The notes beneath the pieces are model-generated. The model saw only the letters and a list, made by a program, of their open reading frames with translations. It made no database searches and was not told the origin of the DNA. Positions 6,116-7,328 of a stretch of 7,328 nucleotides of DNA are shown here, one piece after another. The stretch lies in the NCBI GenBank assembly GCA_028287545.1, contig JAQBPL010000169.1, positions 1 to 7,328 on the forward strand, written 5' to 3'. Origin of the DNA: Vulcanimicrobiota bacterium. GTDB taxonomy: Bacteria > Eremiobacterota > Eremiobacteria > Baltobacterales > Baltobacteraceae. The stretch's first letter is position 1. Each line of letters opens with the position of its first letter. The position numbers were made by a program, and so were the translations under genes.

Positions 6116-6410
6116 CCAGCACGCTCTCACCCTCTACGCGCACGTCGAACGCATCGACCGAGGCGTAATCGCCCAGCGTCATCTTCCCGTCGGCGAGCTT
6201 GAACGTCCAGGCGTGCCAGGGGCAGGTGACCTGCGTCCCCTCGATCCATCCCTCGGCCAGCGGACCGCCCTGATGTGGGCACGTATTGTCGAGGGCGTAA
6301 AACGTGCCGCCGACGTTGAACAGGGCGATCTCACGACCGCCCACGACCACGGCCTTGGCACTGCCGGGCACGATGTCTCGGACCAGCGCCACCGCCACGT
6401 AGTCACTCAT
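6081..6410 (-). CDS. Small Rieske [2Fe-2S] ferredoxin-type protein
   Basis: This 109-residue cytoplasmic Rieske protein has the full cluster-binding set: C44-P-H46 (NTCPHQGGPL) and C63-PW-H66 (VTCPWHAW), separated by 16 residues. These residues ligate a [2Fe-2S] cluster with two Cys and two His. The size and lack of a signal or membrane anchor match the stand-alone ferredoxins of ring-hydroxylating dioxygenases and the NirD-type subunit of nitrite reductase, rather than the bc1-complex Rieske protein. No oxygenase, reductase or nirB gene is adjacent, so its electron partner is unknown. I chose the ATG at 6410 because conserved Rieske sequence (SDYVAVALVRDI) begins there; a TTG at 6455 would add 15 Arg/Gly-rich residues and run into the divergent gene's start. 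The 3' end overlaps the convergent receptor gene by 35 bp. Confidence 0.88.
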   Translation of the reverse strand: MSDYVAVALVRDIVPGSAKAVVVGGREIALFNVGGTFYALDNTCPHQGGPLAEGWIEGTQVTCPWHAWTFKLADGKMTLGDYASVDAFDVRVEGESVLVSRKPRGEPSR

Positions 6411-6437
6411 TCCGACGCGCACCCTTCCGCGCACACC

Positions 6438-6450
6438 GGAGGACGTCTTG
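6438..6450 (+). promoter_or_regulatory. Ribosome binding site deciding a TTG start
   Basis: GGAGG (6438-6442) lies 5 nt before TTG at 6448. The next in-frame ATG is at 6538, inside an amphipathic helix and without a comparable site, so TTG is preferred. Confidence 0.7.
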
Positions 6451-6741
6451 CTCAAAGATTATCGCGACTGGCTCGAAGCGGAGCTGAAGCTGCTCGGAAA
6501 CGCGAGCCATCACGCCTACTCCTTCGGTCAGGCGAACATGGCCAAACGCGCGATCGAGCGGTTCGATGCGGAGCTCGAAAAGACGGTGTACGTGCCGATC
6601 GACCGCGCGGAGGCGCGCCGCATCCTCACCGCCATCGAAGCGCTCGCCGTGAGGACGACCGAGCTCCCGCCGGAGTTCGCGGCCCTGCGCGACACGCTCA
6701 CCGCGACCCTCGAGGAGCTCAGAGAACACCCGGCCCTTTGA
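6448..6741 (+). CDS. Small helical protein of unknown function
   Basis: This 97-residue protein matches no family I recognise. It is soluble and predicted almost entirely helical: an acidic-amphipathic helix (about 3-16), a central segment with a double histidine (H21, H22) and aromatic residues (Y24, F26), a long charged helix [15 protein letters not shown] (32-46), then a short VYVPID break (47-52) and two further helices (53-67 and 74-93) with leucine spacing compatible with a coiled coil or helical hairpin. There are no Cys, signal or membrane segments. The strong Shine-Dalgarno and the good match to local codon use support a real gene. It is divergent from the Rieske gene by 37 bp, and its TGA stop lies within the -35 element of the rpsO promoter, so it sits immediately ahead of the rpsO-pnp unit. 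Any link to translation or RNA decay is only positional. Confidence 0.7.
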   Translation: MLKDYRDWLEAELKLLGNASHHAYSFGQANMAKRAIERFDAELEKTVYVPIDRAEARRILTAIEALAVRTTELPPEFAALRDTLTATLEELREHPAL

Positions 6742-6766
6742 CGCGCTAGGCGCGATGCGGTATGAT
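6738..6766 (+). promoter_or_regulatory. Sigma-70-type promoter for rpsO
   Basis: TTGACG (6738-6743), a 17-nt spacer and TATGAT (6761-6766) form a near-consensus housekeeping promoter, each box differing by one base from TTGACA/TATAAT. Transcription would start near 6773, giving a leader of about 60 nt. The -35 box contains the stop codon of the preceding gene, so rpsO can be transcribed independently of it. Confidence 0.8.
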
Positions 6767-6814
6767 CCGTCGGTCGCCGTCGCGGACCCACGGAGTCTGC
6801 GGACGCGCGAGTCG

Positions 6815-6835
6815 AAAGGAGCCTCTCTTCCCGTG
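6815..6835 (+). promoter_or_regulatory. rpsO ribosome binding site deciding a GTG start
   Basis: AAAGGAG (6815-6821) lies 11 nt before GTG at 6833. An in-frame ATG at 6755 overlaps the promoter -10 region and would add 26 residues absent from S15 proteins, so it is rejected. The pyrimidine-rich spacer (CCTCTCTTCCC) could fold back on the GGAG. Confidence 0.85.
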
Positions 6836-7102
6836 CCTCTGACCAAAGAACAAAAAACCGAGCTGTCGACCAAATACGGTCGCGGCCCGAACGACACCGG
6901 GTCGGCCGACGTCCAGATCGCGATTCTGACGGCCTCGATCAACCAGCTCACCGAGCACCTGAAGGTCCACAAGAAGGACCATCACAGCCGCCGCGGCCTG
7001 CTCATGCAGGTCGGTCAGCGCCGGCGCCTGCTCGCCTACCTCTCCGGCAAGGACATCGAGCGCTACCGCAAGCTCATCGCCGACCTCGGCCTGCGCCGCT
7101 AA
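6833..7102 (+). CDS. rpsO: 30S ribosomal protein S15
   Basis: This 89-residue protein, exactly the usual S15 length, is a primary binder of the central domain of 16S rRNA (helices 20-22) and helps form an inter-subunit bridge. The family signature is intact: LTKEQK near the start, [13 protein letters not shown] (21-33), and the RNA-binding block [15 protein letters not shown] (43-57) followed by [11 protein letters not shown] (60-70). The GTG start is chosen from length and from the Shine-Dalgarno. The gene has its own promoter and is followed by two hairpins and pnp, the widely conserved rpsO-pnp order. In E. coli S15 represses its own translation through the leader; a similar loop is possible here but no matching pseudoknot was identified. 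Confidence 0.97.
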   Translation: MPLTKEQKTELSTKYGRGPNDTGSADVQIAILTASINQLTEHLKVHKKDHHSRRGLLMQVGQRRRLLAYLSGKDIERYRKLIADLGLRR

Positions 7103-7121
7103 GCCCTTCCCCCTCAATTAG

Positions 7122-7138
7122 GCCGTCGCAATGACGGC
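7122..7138 (+). other. Hairpin between rpsO and pnp
   Basis: GCCGTC (7122-7127), loop GCAAT, GACGGC (7133-7138) makes a perfect 6-bp stem 19 nt after the rpsO stop, without a following U-tract. It may protect the rpsO 3' end or form a processing site; this is inference. Confidence 0.5.
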
Positions 7139-7150
7139 GAGAACACCAAG

Positions 7151-7187
7151 CAGGCGGTCCTCCCGTGCGGAGGCCGCCTGTTTCTTT
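7151..7187 (+). terminator. Intrinsic terminator after rpsO
   Basis: CAGGCGG (7151-7157) pairs with CCGCCTG (7174-7180), and CCTCC (7159-7163) with GGAGG (7169-7173). This gives a 12-bp GC-rich stem with one bulged T and a 5-nt loop, followed by TTTCTTT (7181-7187). It should end or attenuate transcription between rpsO and pnp, with pnp fed by read-through or by an unrecognised promoter downstream. Confidence 0.85.
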
Positions 7188-7207
7188 GCGCCGAACCCGG
7201 CCACGTT

Positions 7208-7249
7208 TACGAAAAAGTAAGCGAACAGAACAAGAACAAGAACTAGGAG
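7208..7249 (+). promoter_or_regulatory. A-rich pnp leader with repeated GAAC and Shine-Dalgarno
   Basis: The leader is unusually A-rich for this GC-rich region and contains GAAC four times (7223, 7228, 7234, 7240) at 5-6 nt spacing. It ends in AGGAG (7245-7249), 5 nt before the pnp GTG. It is probably single-stranded. A role in ribosomal protein S1 or PNPase binding is a guess. Confidence 0.6.
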
Positions 7250-7254
7250 TATCA

Positions 7255-7328
7255 GTGCCAGAATCCGTCTCGCTCGAGATCGGTGGCCGTACGCTCGTCA
7301 TTGAGACGGGGGAGCTTGCGAAGCAAGC
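7255..7328 (+). CDS. pnp: Polyribonucleotide nucleotidyltransferase (3' partial)
   Basis: Only the first 24 codons are present before the window ends. The start is GTG at 7255 with AGGAG 5 nt upstream. The residues SLEIGGRTLVIETGELAKQA match the highly conserved beginning of the first RNase PH domain of PNPase, which degrades RNA 3' to 5' using phosphate and takes part in mRNA turnover. Position directly after rpsO is the conserved arrangement in many bacteria. Catalytic, KH and S1 domains lie outside the window. Confidence 0.9.
   Translation, partial: MPESVSLEIGGRTLVIETGELAKQ

Noticed and set aside
4061..6130. A 689-codon open frame on the minus strand opposite the receptor gene
   Set aside because: It is antisense to a clear TonB-dependent receptor, its translation is Arg/Ala/Gly-rich with no domain, and long antisense frames are common in very GC-rich DNA.
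6411..6455. Extended Rieske protein from TTG 6455
   Set aside because: The extra residues are Arg/Gly-rich and outside the Rieske fold, and they overlap the start of the divergent gene.
6755..6832. N-terminal extension of rpsO from ATG 6755
   Set aside because: The ATG is upstream of the promoter -10 box and would not be transcribed from it; the extension is absent from S15, and the GTG at 6833 gives the exact family length with a Shine-Dalgarno.
1..7328. CRISPR arrays, tRNA genes, insertion sequences or attachment sites
   Set aside because: I saw no regularly spaced repeats, cloverleaf-like segments, transposase motifs or terminal inverted repeats.

Overview
This is a 7.3-kb, very GC-rich bacterial chromosomal segment with densely packed genes. 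Several starts are GTG or TTG, and intergenic spaces are very short. A TonB-dependent outer-membrane receptor implies a diderm (Gram-negative type) cell. A type 2 isopentenyl-diphosphate isomerase and the conserved rpsO-pnp pair are also present. The mix (high GC, diderm, type 2 isomerase, a Pro/Ser/Ala-rich linker after the receptor signal peptide) would fit an under-cultured phylum such as Eremiobacterota (WPS-2). That placement is inference and was not tested.

Layout. Bases 1-384 (+) are the 3' end of a heme-binding membrane protein with two H-x13-H pairs, the usual pattern of a bis-heme cytochrome b or ferric-reductase-like bundle. It converges, 12 bp apart, on a four-gene minus-strand cluster that reads right to left: an XRE-like helix-turn-helix protein (3078-2572), a DJ-1/PfpI-family protein (2508-1954), a short-chain dehydrogenase (1957-1013) and a PadR-type regulator (993-397). 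The last three are tightly spaced or overlapping and look like one transcription unit, possibly dealing with reactive carbonyls or small aromatic or lipophilic ligands.

Divergent from this cluster, only 42 bp away, fni (3121-4134, type 2 IPP isomerase) runs into a TonB-dependent receptor (4145-6115). The receptor's ribosome binding site overlaps the fni stop codon, so the two are probably translationally coupled. The receptor converges on, and overlaps by 35 bp, a small Rieske [2Fe-2S] protein (6410-6081, minus). Divergent from that is a 97-residue helical protein of unknown function (6448-6741), whose stop codon lies inside a strong sigma-70-type promoter for rpsO (6833-7102). The rpsO gene ends before two tandem hairpins, the second a good intrinsic terminator. 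An A-rich leader follows, then the first 24 codons of pnp (7255 onward), cut by the window edge.

Most of the window is housekeeping or ordinary accessory metabolism. I did not find a clear new defence, mobile or RNA system. The observations most worth checking are the isomerase-receptor coupling, a perfect but apparently unused Shine-Dalgarno sequence in the 42-bp divergent region, a similar leader shared by fni and rpsO, and two proteins I could not assign (the XRE-like protein's C-terminal half and the 97-residue protein).
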